Source: a virus
IMG/VR virus record: IMGVR_UViG_3300003323_000498
Location: 1-41,889 of that record
Length of the DNA: 41,889 bases
Reading direction: 5' to 3' (one strand)
Both the position numbers and the translations under genes were made by a program. Shown here in pieces: positions 21,873 to 28,955 of the stretch (within the stretch, counting starts at the first letter, position 1; every line of letters starts with the position of its first letter). A model generated the notes under the pieces. The model was not told the origin of the DNA, made no database searches, and was given only the letters and a program-made list of their open reading frames with translations.

Positions 21873-22052
21873 ATGACCAACGGCAAGCGTGCATATCAAT
21901 TCGACTGGGCTCGTGGAACCGCCGGCATCGCGTTCTGGCTGATGGAGACGGCCTATTTCGGCTGGAACGCTACCCCGAAATCAGACGCGGAACTCATATG
22001 CGACGGAATCTCACTCCTGATATGGGCGCTTGCTTGGCAGAGGATTTCATGA
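21873..22052 (+). CDS. Small hydrophobic/aromatic protein, unknown function
   Basis: A 59-residue frame: KRAYQFDWARGTAGIAFWLM, then a short polar loop and SLLIWALAWQRIS. Two hydrophobic stretches suggest membrane association. It ends in an ATGA overlap with the next gene, which supports translation. Confidence 0.5.
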   Translation: MTNGKRAYQFDWARGTAGIAFWLMETAYFGWNATPKSDAELICDGISLLIWALAWQRIS

Positions 22053-22339
22053 GCACCGATGATGTTTCGGTGATGTACCGGGTTCATCCATGGAAGTCGG
22101 AGATCAAGGCTGTCGACGTCGTGACGCGCACGAATTGCTTCGTGACGTATCGAGAAGATGAATGGCCCGGCAGGCCGCTGCGCAAGGTGCGCATTGAGGG
22201 CGAGTTCTTCGATACCTGGGAAGCCGCGCATGCTGCTCTCACGGAGCGCGTGTCAAAGGCTATCGAGCGCGCCAAACAGGCATTACAGGTGCATCGCTCG
22301 GAACTGGGCAAGATCGAGAGCATGAGAAAGCCTGCATGA
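22049..22339 (+). CDS. Accessory protein with TWEAAH helix motif, unknown function
   Basis: A 96-residue protein: MYRVHPWKSEIKAVDVVTRT forms the N-terminal strand region and FDTWEAAHAALTERVSKAIE the C-terminal helix, ending LGKIESMRKPA. The C-terminal half has a relative at 25810-26043 (YPTWDEAHSWLL to LGKLRRMRAP) in the same phage, so this is a small paralogous family. The function is unknown. Confidence 0.65.
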   Translation: MSTDDVSVMYRVHPWKSEIKAVDVVTRTNCFVTYREDEWPGRPLRKVRIEGEFFDTWEAAHAALTERVSKAIERAKQALQVHRSELGKIESMRKPA

Positions 22340-22605
22340 CCACTGAAATGCAGTTCCAGAATCCGGATGCGCCGAATTACGACTGGCAGAAGGATCGCGA
22401 GTGGTTCAATCAACGGCTCGCCAAAGCGCGAATCCACAACAGTGAATTGGAACAGGAAGTGGCGCGTCTGCGCATCGACGCCAAGCGCTACCGCTGGCTC
22501 CGCGATCACATCGCTCTGACGATCTGCGCTCGCATCGACAAGACCATCACGCATGGCACGCCCGAGAAGATGGACGAGCTGATCGATTCACGGAGGGCGA
22601 GGTAG
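22336..22605 (+). CDS. Small coiled-coil protein, unknown function
   Basis: An 89-residue protein with a coiled coil at about 25-55 (NSELEQEVARLRIDAKRYRW) followed by LRDHIALTICARIDKTI. The RLRxDAxRYRWLRDH pattern occurs in many short phage proteins of unknown role. Confidence 0.65.
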   Translation: MTTEMQFQNPDAPNYDWQKDREWFNQRLAKARIHNSELEQEVARLRIDAKRYRWLRDHIALTICARIDKTITHGTPEKMDELIDSRRAR

Positions 22606-23279
22606 TGTCTGTAGAAACTGAAGTCGCGCGATGGGTTGATCGAAGCGACCGCGAATGGCCTGTAACCGTGGTGTCAGCGCGAGACTATGACGCGCTGGCG
22701 ACGCAATTGAAGGACACGCAGGCCGTTCTCGCCGCGTGCAATAAGGTGCTGCAAGAGGAGCGCGCGCGAGCTGGGTCGGCTCATCCGTCCTCAAATGAGC
22801 CTACCGTGGACGAGGTGTATCGCGTGGTTCGCGAACGCTTCGGCGGGACCATGCCCGCCTATACCACACTGGCTCGTGCGCTCTACACGTTCGTCTTCAT
22901 GCCGCCCTCACCTGCCGAGACGCCAGTAGTTCATATGGGACTCGACGGCGAAACACCGCACGAAGGCAAGCGAGCCGACTGCGCGCGATGCTCGCAGCCA
23001 GCCCCTACCACCGGCGCCGACACGCTACTCCAGCGACTTCGCGCATACCGCGGGCGTGAGTGGGAAACGACGGAGTGCTTCAACGGGATACGAGAAGAAG
23101 CGGCTGCGGAGATCGAGCGCCTGCGAAGCGCTGAGAAAACAGTTGCAGAGCCAGTGCTGCCCTTCACGCACTGGAGTAAGGACCCGCTAATTCCGTACGC
23201 TGGATGCGAGTGTCGCTCGTGCGTGGATGCGCGCAAGGCCTCGGGCGGCTGCATCCACTGCGGTGACGATGAGCACTGA
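22605..23279 (+). CDS. Accessory protein with C-terminal cysteine cluster, unknown function
   Basis: A 224-residue protein with GTG start at 22605 sharing one base with the previous stop. It begins with a coiled-coil segment (ARDYDALATQLKDTQAVLAA), has a central region with CARC, and ends in a possible zinc site (CECRSCVDARKASGGCIHCG). The mosaic look suggests that several small modules were fused. The function is unknown. Confidence 0.6.
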   Translation: MSVETEVARWVDRSDREWPVTVVSARDYDALATQLKDTQAVLAACNKVLQEERARAGSAHPSSNEPTVDEVYRVVRERFGGTMPAYTTLARALYTFVFMPPSPAETPVVHMGLDGETPHEGKRADCARCSQPAPTTGADTLLQRLRAYRGREWETTECFNGIREEAAAEIERLRSAEKTVAEPVLPFTHWSKDPLIPYAGCECRSCVDARKASGGCIHCGDDEH

Positions 23280-23296
23280 ATAAGGGTCATGAAGTC

Positions 23297-23479
23297 ATGA
23301 ACAGATATCCGAGTGAAAGCGTCGAGCGGATGGACCAGCAATGGGCCGAGACCGAGGAGGAGCGAAACGATCGACTACGTCGAAAGCGCCAGATGCGTAC
23401 GCATGAAGTCACCCGTGACTCTGACGGGACGCAGTTCGTGCCCACGGAAGACGGCTACGTGCAGATCGATCCGCTGTGA
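23297..23479 (+). CDS. Small charged protein, unknown function
   Basis: A 60-residue protein: DQQWAETEEERNDRLRRKRQ followed by a short beta part (DSDGTQFVPTEDGYVQIDPL). It lies just upstream of the excisionase-like gene. No family is recognised. Confidence 0.55.
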   Translation: MNRYPSESVERMDQQWAETEEERNDRLRRKRQMRTHEVTRDSDGTQFVPTEDGYVQIDPL

Positions 23480-23494
23480 GTGAGGGATGACGTC

Positions 23495-23998
23495 GTGACC
23501 GATCTGGCAGGTAAGGACTACTTCACCATTCCCGAGGCGGCGCACTACTGCTGCGTCTCGGTCTCGCAGTTCCGCGAGAAGGTGAAGCAGGCCGGCCTGG
23601 AACCTGGCCGACTCTGGGGTAAAGTTGTCTATCGACGGGTGGATCTGGCTCGGCTGGTCGAACAAGAACTCCAATGGCCACAATCTACTGGCGAGGCAAG
23701 CGGGCATATCTCAATTGGTCAGCCGACGGTGTCCAGCACCGCAAGTCCCTTGGACCGGTTTCGCCGCACGTCGCCGAAAACAAGAGGCTCGCGAAAGAAC
23801 TCGAACTCCGAACCGGCGTCCAGCTCTTCAAGCCGTCCGAACTCTTCGGAGTCACCGCGGTTCGATACCTCGACTGGCATCGATTCCAGTATCCCGACTC
23901 ACATGCCCGCGTCCGATTCATCGTCGAGCACCGCCTTACCAAGTTCCACGATCGTCCCTTGGCCGCACTCGAGCAGGGAGAGATCGAGAAATGGGTAG
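23495..23998 (+). CDS. Excisionase-like HTH protein with long overlap into integrase
   Basis: Residues 1-60 form a winged-helix excisionase domain (DYFTIPEAAHYCCVSVSQFR, then KVVYRRVDLARLVEQEL). I prefer the GTG at 23495, which has GAGGGA upstream; a GTG at 23480 is possible. An excisionase of this kind should end near 23680, just before the integrase ATG, but the frame continues without a stop to 23998. It therefore overlaps the integrase by 325 nt as a Ser/Pro-rich tail that looks like out-of-frame integrase sequence. Either the stop was lost by a small indel or the tail is tolerated. Product: directionality factor for prophage excision. Confidence 0.6.
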   Translation: MTDLAGKDYFTIPEAAHYCCVSVSQFREKVKQAGLEPGRLWGKVVYRRVDLARLVEQELQWPQSTGEASGHISIGQPTVSSTASPLDRFRRTSPKTRGSRKNSNSEPASSSSSRPNSSESPRFDTSTGIDSSIPTHMPASDSSSSTALPSSTIVPWPHSSRERSRNG

Positions 23999-24663
23999 TC
24001 GCCCGCGCATCAGAGGTAAAGGCGCAGACCGTCGAGAAAGAACTGCGCACGCTCAAAGCGCTATTGAACAAGGCGGTCGAGTGGAGGAAGGAAACCGGGC
24101 TGGAAGAGAACCCGGCAGAGAACGTCGCGCCACCGCAGAACGTCGAAAGCGAGCCGATTCACTGGTATCGGCCGCCCGAGCTCAAACGGCTCTACAAGAA
24201 GGACCGCATGCATGCAGCCTGCTGGCAGTTCCTGGCGAACACGGGGCTGCGCCGGCGCGAGGCCATGCATCTGCGGTGGGACGATATTCGGGACGGGTCG
24301 GTGTGGGTCTCAAGCCGGCCTGGTGCACGGACGAAATCGGCGAAGTGGCGGCAGATTCCCCTCTCCCCCGGCGCGGCAACTGCGCTCGCGAAGCTGAGGC
24401 GTGGAAACAAGAGCATCTACGTTCTGCCGAGGATGGCAAAAGAGAGCTGGTCGAGAGCCTTCGCCAAAGCCACGGAGAGAGCCAGTCTTGGCGGGTCGCT
24501 CCACTCGCTGCGGCACACCTTCGCCGCCAATCTTGTAGTCCAGGGCGTGAACCTGCGCGTCGTGCAGAAGCTGATGGGCCACGCGACCATCAAGACGACG
24601 GAACAGTATGCCCACGTAGCGGGCACGACCCTCGAAAGTGCGGTCGAGGGTCTGAAGCTCTAG
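23674..24663 (+). CDS. Tyrosine-recombinase integrase
   Basis: A 329-residue phage integrase. The N-terminal arm-binding part is beta-rich (ATIYWRGKRAYLNWSADG), the core-binding domain spans about 60-155 and the catalytic domain about 160-329. Active-site residues are visible: R193 (TGLRRREAMHLRW), K221 (TKSAKWRQIPL), H277 and R280 (HSLRHTF), H303 (LMGHATIKTT) and the nucleophile Y312 (EQYAHV). It inserts the phage into a host tRNA-Glu gene, judging by the attP 98 nt downstream. The start codon lies inside the excisionase frame. Confidence 0.92.
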   Translation: MATIYWRGKRAYLNWSADGVQHRKSLGPVSPHVAENKRLAKELELRTGVQLFKPSELFGVTAVRYLDWHRFQYPDSHARVRFIVEHRLTKFHDRPLAALEQGEIEKWVVARASEVKAQTVEKELRTLKALLNKAVEWRKETGLEENPAENVAPPQNVESEPIHWYRPPELKRLYKKDRMHAACWQFLANTGLRRREAMHLRWDDIRDGSVWVSSRPGARTKSAKWRQIPLSPGAATALAKLRRGNKSIYVLPRMAKESWSRAFAKATERASLGGSLHSLRHTFAANLVVQGVNLRVVQKLMGHATIKTTEQYAHVAGTTLESAVEGLKL

Positions 24664-24668
24664 CCAGT

Positions 24669-24711
24669 GTGCTAACTGTGCTAAATCCGCAGCGCACAGT
24701 GGCGCACAGTG
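24669..24711. repeat. Left-arm repeats of attP
   Basis: Two GTGCTAA copies 9 bp apart (24669-24675, 24678-24684), followed by a perfect tandem repeat of GCGCACAGTG (24692-24701, 24702-24711). Together with GTGCTAT and GTGCTAC on the other side of the core, the first pair probably represents integrase arm sites. The tandem decamer could bind excisionase. Confidence 0.6.
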
Positions 24712-24760
24712 GCGACCATCCCATCGTTTGCCAGCAGATCGCCGCTCTCGCGGCGTCTGA

Positions 24761-24808
24761 TGGCGTCCCCAAGGGGATTCGAACCCCTGTTACCGCCGTG
24801 AAAGGGCG
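24761..24808 (-). other. attP: attP core: 3' half of tRNA-Glu(UUC)
   Basis: Read on the minus strand this is the 3' half of a bacterial tRNA-Glu gene: anticodon stem-loop CGCCCTTTCACGGCG with anticodon TTC, variable loop, T arm (GGGGTTCGAATCCCC) and GGGGACGCCA at the end. Only the 3' half is present, so it is not a functional tRNA. It lies just after the integrase gene and restores the tRNA on integration. As phage genes continue on both sides, this genome is in the unintegrated (circular) form. Confidence 0.88.
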
Positions 24809-24848
24809 ATGGAGAACCCGCCAAGATCAATCGACTAGCTGCCCATGT

Positions 24849-24866
24849 GTGCTATCAAAGTGCTAC
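24849..24866. repeat. Right-arm repeats of attP
   Basis: GTGCTAT (24849-24855) and GTGCTAC (24860-24866), in the same orientation as the two GTGCTAA copies left of the core. The spacing of 11 bp is about one helical turn. They are probable integrase arm-type sites. Confidence 0.55.
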
Positions 24867-24997
24867 TGGATTGTAGTTCATACAGTCCCCGGCGAGCGTA
24901 GCCCCTGTCTTCACATCCGAGATTTCCTGCATAGTCTAGCGGACCGTGAACGAAAACATGGTCTGCACGGTCGGCAGCATTCGCGAAGGACTGCCTG

Positions 24998-25636
24998 ATG
25001 GGCCCGGCACCGAAGGACATTACCGGGCTGCGCTTCCATCGGCTCATCGCCTTGGAACTCGTCGAGGTGCGCAAGGGCAAGCGCGATCGAGTCAGACTTT
25101 GGCGCTGCCGCTGCGACTGCGGGAACGAGCCCACCGTCACGCAGCGAAACCTGACCGCCGGGGACACGAAGTCTTGCGGCTGCATCATCGGCAAACACAA
25201 GCGCACGCATGGTGGAACAGGCACCACTGAGTTCCGCATCTGGGACAGCATGCGTCGCCGCTGTAGCGACCCTAAGCACCCTTCCTACCCAGATTACGGC
25301 GGACGCGGCATCCGCGTATGCGAGTCCTGGCAGGACTTCGCTACCTTCCGTCAGGACATGGGGTTGCGGCCATCGCCAAATCACTCGATCGACCGAATCG
25401 ACAACGACGGTCCGTATGCGCCCGACAACTGCCGGTGGGCCACGATGGTGGACCAGAGCAACAACCGCCGAAGCAGTCGGATACTCACGGTCAACGGCGA
25501 AACGCTGACCATGGCGCAATGGGAGCGCCGCACTGGGCTCAAGCCTGGAACCGTGTTCAAGCGCCTAGCGCAGGGCTGGCCGCCTGAACAGGCCGTAACG
25601 CAAGCGCCTCGGAAGTATCGAGGTCAGTCAGCATGA
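24998..25636 (+). CDS. HNH-type homing endonuclease-like protein
   Basis: A 212-residue protein of a common phage family. The N-terminal zinc site has C37, C39 and C41 (WRCRCDCG) and C60/C62 (KSCGC). Then come YGGRGIRVCESW and the HNH-like core HSIDRIDNDGPY (129-140) with NCRWAT (144-149), and a C-terminal DNA-binding helix-turn-helix (MAQWERRTGLKPGTVFKRLA). Such genes are often mobile and inserted between phage genes; it is the first gene after attP. Whether it still cuts DNA cannot be told from sequence. Confidence 0.78.
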   Translation: MGPAPKDITGLRFHRLIALELVEVRKGKRDRVRLWRCRCDCGNEPTVTQRNLTAGDTKSCGCIIGKHKRTHGGTGTTEFRIWDSMRRRCSDPKHPSYPDYGGRGIRVCESWQDFATFRQDMGLRPSPNHSIDRIDNDGPYAPDNCRWATMVDQSNNRRSSRILTVNGETLTMAQWERRTGLKPGTVFKRLAQGWPPEQAVTQAPRKYRGQSA

Positions 25637-25747
25637 GTGCGCGTGTACCGGCGTGGCGTGGAGCGCCAGGCGCGAGGTCTACGAGCGGAAGCTTCGCGAA
25701 CAGCTCGGCGAGCCGGAAGCAGACGACGAGCCGAACGGGAACAAAGC

Positions 25748-25921
25748 ATGAGCATGTCAGTGCAGCTCACGCCGCAGGAATTGCAACTCATCTCCGATGC
25801 GCTTTCCAGCCATCGCGCTTGGTTGACACGGACGTTGGAGAAATCCTTTGTACATCACCTGAAGAATCGGATTGGTGCCGCTACTACCCGACATGGGATG
25901 AGGCGCATTCCTGGCTTTTGA
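25748..25921 (+). CDS. Truncated small phage protein (N-terminal half of a hybrid)
   Basis: A 57-residue frame. MSMSVQLTPQELQLISDALS with SHRAW looks like the start of a short phage protein family with a conserved N-terminal helix. After about residue 25 the sequence becomes unusual (FVHHLKNRIGAATTRHGMRR) because the DNA there encodes a different protein in another frame. A very short upstream frame ending at 25751 (EVYERKLREQLGEPEADDEP) overlaps it by ATGA. Confidence 0.4.
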   Translation: MSMSVQLTPQELQLISDALSSHRAWLTRTLEKSFVHHLKNRIGAATTRHGMRRIPGF

Positions 25922-26043
25922 CGAAAGCTGAGCGTGTATTAGCAGGCGCGCGCCTGTCACTCGATCGAGCAGAAAGCAAACTCGGAAAGCTGCGCCGCAT
26001 GCGTGCGCCATCACCGTCTACATCCACACCGAGTCAGACATGA
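25810..26043 (+). pseudogene. Fragment of a paralogue of the 22049-22339 gene
   Basis: In this frame, open from an ATG at 25633, only the C-terminal part looks like a protein: LVDTDVGEILCTSPEESDWC, then YPTWDEAHSWLLTKAERVLA and LGKLRRMRAPSP. It resembles the C-terminal half of the product of 22049-22339. The upstream part (SSASRKQTTSRTGTKHEHVS) is unlike any folded protein. I infer a deletion that joined two small genes out of frame at about 25820, although translation from 25633 through the whole frame is possible. Confidence 0.45.
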
Positions 26044-26237
26044 ACGGCAAAAGCCAAAAGCGTCAAGAAAAGAAGGCACGAATGGCGGCCATGTACCGGG
26101 AATTCTTCGCTGACCCGAAGATGCAGGAGAAGATCCGCGAGCTAAAACTCGAATGGTGCGTCAACGTGAATCCGCGATTGGTGCGAGACACGGTGCTGGG
26201 CTCATCGGGTAGTGCGGAAGGACAGCATGCCAAGTAA
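26040..26237 (+). CDS. Small basic protein, unknown function
   Basis: A 65-residue protein, ATGA overlap with the preceding frame. It opens NGKSQKRQEKKARMAAMYRE and is lysine-rich with a helical middle (FFADPKMQEKIRELKLEW). No family is recognised. Confidence 0.55.
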   Translation: MNGKSQKRQEKKARMAAMYREFFADPKMQEKIRELKLEWCVNVNPRLVRDTVLGSSGSAEGQHAK

Positions 26238-26478
26238 ACGCGAAATAGAGCTTGAGGCCATCGTCCGCAAGCTGATGCCTGCCTTGCGTGACATTGCGTG
26301 GTGCCATCTCGTGTGGAACGACCACAATTTCACGCAAGCCGATCTGTTACGGCATGCGAAAGATGCCGGCGAAGCGCTCGGCTTCAAGAGGATCGACGGT
26401 GTCGATTCGTTCAATGAGTTCTGGGGCCACGTCGAGCAGCTCCTCGGCTCACCGATCAATGGAGAAGCGAAGCCATGA
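26227..26478 (+). CDS. Small accessory protein, unknown function
   Basis: An 83-residue helical protein opening MPSKREIELEAIVRKLMPAL and containing DLLRHAKDAGEALGFKRIDG. It overlaps its neighbours by 11 and 4 nt. The function is unknown. Confidence 0.6.
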   Translation: MPSKREIELEAIVRKLMPALRDIAWCHLVWNDHNFTQADLLRHAKDAGEALGFKRIDGVDSFNEFWGHVEQLLGSPINGEAKP

Positions 26479-26768
26479 AAGAACCGTGGGCCAATCTCGA
26501 AAAGCAGCGCGGCGTGTTGCTCGACCGTCTCCATGAGCTGACCGGCTGTGGCGATGTAGTGAAACTCGCTCACGTACGCGATGCTATCGATCACCTGATC
26601 ATGGAGCGCTTGGAATATTCCGGCAAACCGACCATCACCGAGTCTTTCGTGCTCAAGGCAATCGAAGAGCTGCGAACGGTCGAACTCGAAATCGGCGTGC
26701 CGTCGAAGGCGCTGCAACTGCTCGGGTGCTCACAAATCAGCGCAGGAGATGATCGTGCCAAAGGTTGA
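26475..26768 (+). CDS. Small accessory protein, unknown function
   Basis: A 97-residue helical protein (KEPWANLEKQRGVLLDRLHE; TESFVLKAIEELRTVELEIG). Start is the ATGA overlap at 26475. No family is recognised. Confidence 0.6.
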   Translation: MKEPWANLEKQRGVLLDRLHELTGCGDVVKLAHVRDAIDHLIMERLEYSGKPTITESFVLKAIEELRTVELEIGVPSKALQLLGCSQISAGDDRAKG

Positions 26769-27069
26769 CATCAGCACGCCAGAAGGCCGGGCCGCTCACG
26801 ACCTAGACTTGGGTCGGCGTCGCCCCTATCACGGCAAGCAGCCGAAAGATTGGGCTGAGGCAGCAGCACTCGCTATCTGCGCGAACCTTTGCGATCGAGG
26901 CGGCATAAAGCACGCGATGCGTGATCTAGTCGAAGATGATGAAAGCCGAGAGATCTCAGCTGAGATCGTCGAATCATTCGCGGAAATCATCCGCTATGCC
27001 GCGGCACATCCAACCGTGTCACGTGAGCATCCCGAGGACGAAGCTGGAAAGGCGGTAGGCGATGCATAG
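26755..27069 (+). CDS. Small accessory protein, unknown function
   Basis: A 104-residue protein. I choose the GTG at 26755 because AGGAG lies 6 nt before it, whereas the ATG at 26749 would abut that Shine-Dalgarno. It includes DLGRRRPYHGKQPKDWAEAA, then AICANLCDRGGIKHAMRDLV and a helical end. The overlap with the previous gene is 14 nt. The function is unknown. Confidence 0.6.
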   Translation: MPKVDISTPEGRAAHDLDLGRRRPYHGKQPKDWAEAAALAICANLCDRGGIKHAMRDLVEDDESREISAEIVESFAEIIRYAAAHPTVSREHPEDEAGKAVGDA

Positions 27070-27184
27070 CCGAAACCAACTGCTGCCAGTCAGCCGACGA
27101 GATCGGTCGGCCACTATGGAGGGGATTGCAGTCCTCCCGTTCTCGGCATGCTCATGTGACCCCACGTCCGAGGAGCCGCGCTGA
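27062..27184 (+). CDS. Very small protein, doubtful
   Basis: A 40-residue frame (MHSRNQLLPVSRRDRSATME and a Cys-containing end) overlapping the previous gene by 8 nt and the next by TGATG. Only the overlap pattern supports it; the composition is uninformative. Confidence 0.3.
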   Translation: MHSRNQLLPVSRRDRSATMEGIAVLPFSACSCDPTSEEPR

Positions 27185-27486
27185 TGGGCATGTTCGATGA
27201 TGTGACCGAGGTACCGCAGCAGAAGTGCCAAGGATGCGGAACCGATCTGGCTGGCTGGCAGAGCAAGGACGGTCCGTGCCAACTAGAGCAGATACCGTTC
27301 TGGCGCGTGAGCGAGTTCTATACGAGTTGCCACAAATGCGGGATGTGGCATCAATTCGATCTTCGTGTAGAGCCGACGCCGCGGCCGCTATCTGACTACG
27401 TCCTTTCGATCCGAGCAAAGGATGCTCCGTGGGAAGACCTGCGATCCGCTGAACCACAGACACCATCTCACGAGGACCAGCAATGA
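27184..27486 (+). CDS. Zinc-ribbon accessory protein, unknown function
   Basis: A 100-residue protein with two CxxC knuckles (CQGCGTDLAGW at about 15-25 and CHKCGMWHQF at about 49-58), a rubredoxin-like zinc ribbon, and a disordered C-terminal tail. It is an accessory phage protein of unknown function. Confidence 0.65.
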   Translation: MGMFDDVTEVPQQKCQGCGTDLAGWQSKDGPCQLEQIPFWRVSEFYTSCHKCGMWHQFDLRVEPTPRPLSDYVLSIRAKDAPWEDLRSAEPQTPSHEDQQ

Positions 27487-27806
27487 AGATTGCTATCACG
27501 CTAGACGTACCCGACCCGGCGCGGCTCTACATCGCGCAGCTCGTCGAGGACGCGGAGACGATCAACAAGGGGCTGGCCACGCGGGAGGCCTGCATCGCAT
27601 ACATTCAGGCGCACCTTGCTCGTCTCGCGTCTGACGGCAGCGTCCTGCCCACCGGCAAGCTCACTCTTGAGGAAGAGGATGACGCCAAAGAGGCCGTGAC
27701 GTATCTACGTGCCCAGGGCAAGACTGAGGGTCAGATCAGGGCGTGGCTATTGCTGCAGAAGGCTCGATTCAACTTCGGACCGCAACGGACGCGCAACGAT
27801 GAGTAG
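27483..27806 (+). CDS. Small accessory protein, unknown function
   Basis: A 107-residue protein, ATGA overlap at the start. It opens MKIAITLDVPDPARLYIAQL and has helices (TREACIAYIQAHLARLASDG, KEAVTYLRAQGKTEGQIRAW). No family is recognised. Confidence 0.65.
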   Translation: MKIAITLDVPDPARLYIAQLVEDAETINKGLATREACIAYIQAHLARLASDGSVLPTGKLTLEEEDDAKEAVTYLRAQGKTEGQIRAWLLLQKARFNFGPQRTRNDE

Positions 27807-27981
27807 GGACGGTAGGGAGCCATTCATCGGCTATGTCGCCGCTGGCGGATACCGCGATACTGGGTTTACCGTAGCTCCGATGAGCCTCGTGCGCCTCGGC
27901 CAAGGGCACTATGTGCTGATCCCAGTTCTGAGTGAGCGCGAGGGCGACGAGCTCATCAAGCGACTACGTAATCAACCATGA
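27799..27981 (+). CDS. Small beta-rich protein, unknown function
   Basis: A 60-residue protein: REPFIGYVAAGGYRDTGFTV and LGQGHYVLIPVLSEREGDEL. It looks like a small folded beta domain with a terminal helix. It overlaps the neighbours by 8 and 4 nt. The function is unknown. Confidence 0.6.
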   Translation: MSRDGREPFIGYVAAGGYRDTGFTVAPMSLVRLGQGHYVLIPVLSEREGDELIKRLRNQP

Positions 27982-28211
27982 CCGCCTCACTCTTACCTTG
28001 CCCATTCTGCGGAGGGACCGAGATAAGCATTCAACCTCAGCACTACTGGACTGGCATGCGTAACACCGTCCTGAGTGTCGAGGTTCGGCATTGGTGCGAC
28101 GATAGACAGCCCGGCGTGCGTGGATCGAGCATCACCATGCGAGGCAAGACAGAAGAAGAAGCTGTGGCGAAATGGAACAGACGCGGTGATAACTCATCTT
28201 CAGAGCCATGA
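27978..28211 (+). CDS. Lar-like zinc-finger protein
   Basis: A 77-residue protein with the hallmark start of the Lar restriction-alleviation family, LLPCPFCGG, and the matching end EEEAVAKWNRR. In lambdoid phages Lar weakens host restriction by modulating the type I enzyme; most homologues are untested. The expected second zinc pair is not a clear CxxC here (one C in HWCDD), so the site may be degenerate. Confidence 0.7.
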   Translation: MTASLLPCPFCGGTEISIQPQHYWTGMRNTVLSVEVRHWCDDRQPGVRGSSITMRGKTEEEAVAKWNRRGDNSSSEP

Positions 28212-28438
28212 AACGACACGTCACAAAGGAAGGCATCGAGGTTTGGCCGGGCCAATGCTGGCGCGACTTGGATCATCGCATGGGCGACCGCAAGCGCTAC
28301 GTCATCGCAATCGACGACGAGAAGGGCAAAGCGCAGATGGCCGACTCGATGACCTCTCGCCATACCACATGGGTTTCGATCCGCCGGATGCACAAGCACA
28401 GCACAGGCTGGGCGCTGGTTTCCGATGTGCCTCGTTGA
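28208..28438 (+). CDS. Small accessory protein, unknown function
   Basis: A 76-residue protein with VWPGQCWRDLDHRMGDRKRY and IRRMHKHSTGWALVSD, resembling a short family of beta-barrel phage proteins of unknown function. ATGA overlap with the Lar-like gene. Confidence 0.68.
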   Translation: MKRHVTKEGIEVWPGQCWRDLDHRMGDRKRYVIAIDDEKGKAQMADSMTSRHTTWVSIRRMHKHSTGWALVSDVPR

Positions 28439-28466
28439 CTACATCGAAATGCGGGAGACTGACCGG

Positions 28467-28946
28467 ATGACAAACGAGCAGAGCTTGCTTCCGTGCCCGT
28501 TCTGCGGCAGCACCGACCTTGGCCTACAACGCAAAGCCGACCCAAGTCCGCCTAGCTATCCAGACGGCGTATGCGTGATCGAGTGTTTCGGATGCGGTGC
28601 GCTAGGGCCGTTCTGCGAGGAAGATCAGAACGCCGCAAAGGCATGGAACGATCGGGGCAGGCCTATCCATACATGCGAAACGCGATCGTACTGTGACGCA
28701 TGCGATGCTGATGCCAGAGGCACTGCCGAACCGAAAGCGGACGTTCCGCTCTGGATGTGTCGCGGGAAGTATGAGGGTATCTGGGTCTACTTCCGCCCTG
28801 GCGAGACTCGCATGGAGGTCTACGACATCATCATGGAGAAGGCGCGAAAAGAAGGGTTCCGCGGGACCATTCAAGAGCGTCTGAAGGAACTCGGGTGGGA
28901 AGTGGTGCCTATGAAGGCATACCTAGACTTAGCTGAGAACCGGTGA
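28467..28946 (+). CDS. Lar-like zinc-finger protein with extra C-terminal domain
   Basis: A 159-residue protein. I choose the ATG at 28467 (MTNEQSLLPCPFCGSTDLGL), since the Lar-like motif follows at once; upstream ATGs at 28425 and 28449 are alternatives. The first 55 residues are a Lar-like zinc domain (CPFCG, then CFGCGALGPF, ending AAKAWNDRG). The rest (ETRSYCDACDAD, then VPLWMCRGKYEGIWVYFRPG) is of unknown function. Together with the gene at 27978 it gives two Lar-type proteins in one phage. Confidence 0.68.
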   Translation: MTNEQSLLPCPFCGSTDLGLQRKADPSPPSYPDGVCVIECFGCGALGPFCEEDQNAAKAWNDRGRPIHTCETRSYCDACDADARGTAEPKADVPLWMCRGKYEGIWVYFRPGETRMEVYDIIMEKARKEGFRGTIQERLKELGWEVVPMKAYLDLAENR

Positions 28947-28955
28947 GCAGCTCGC

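Noticed and set aside
24761-24836. A functional tRNA-Glu gene
   Set aside because: Only the anticodon arm, variable loop, T arm and 3' acceptor strand are present; the D arm and 5' acceptor strand are missing. It is an attP core.
23625-24998. A 457-codon plus-strand frame overlapping the integrase in a different frame
   Set aside because: The integrase frame has all catalytic residues, and this alternative even runs through the attP tRNA sequence, so it cannot be a real gene.
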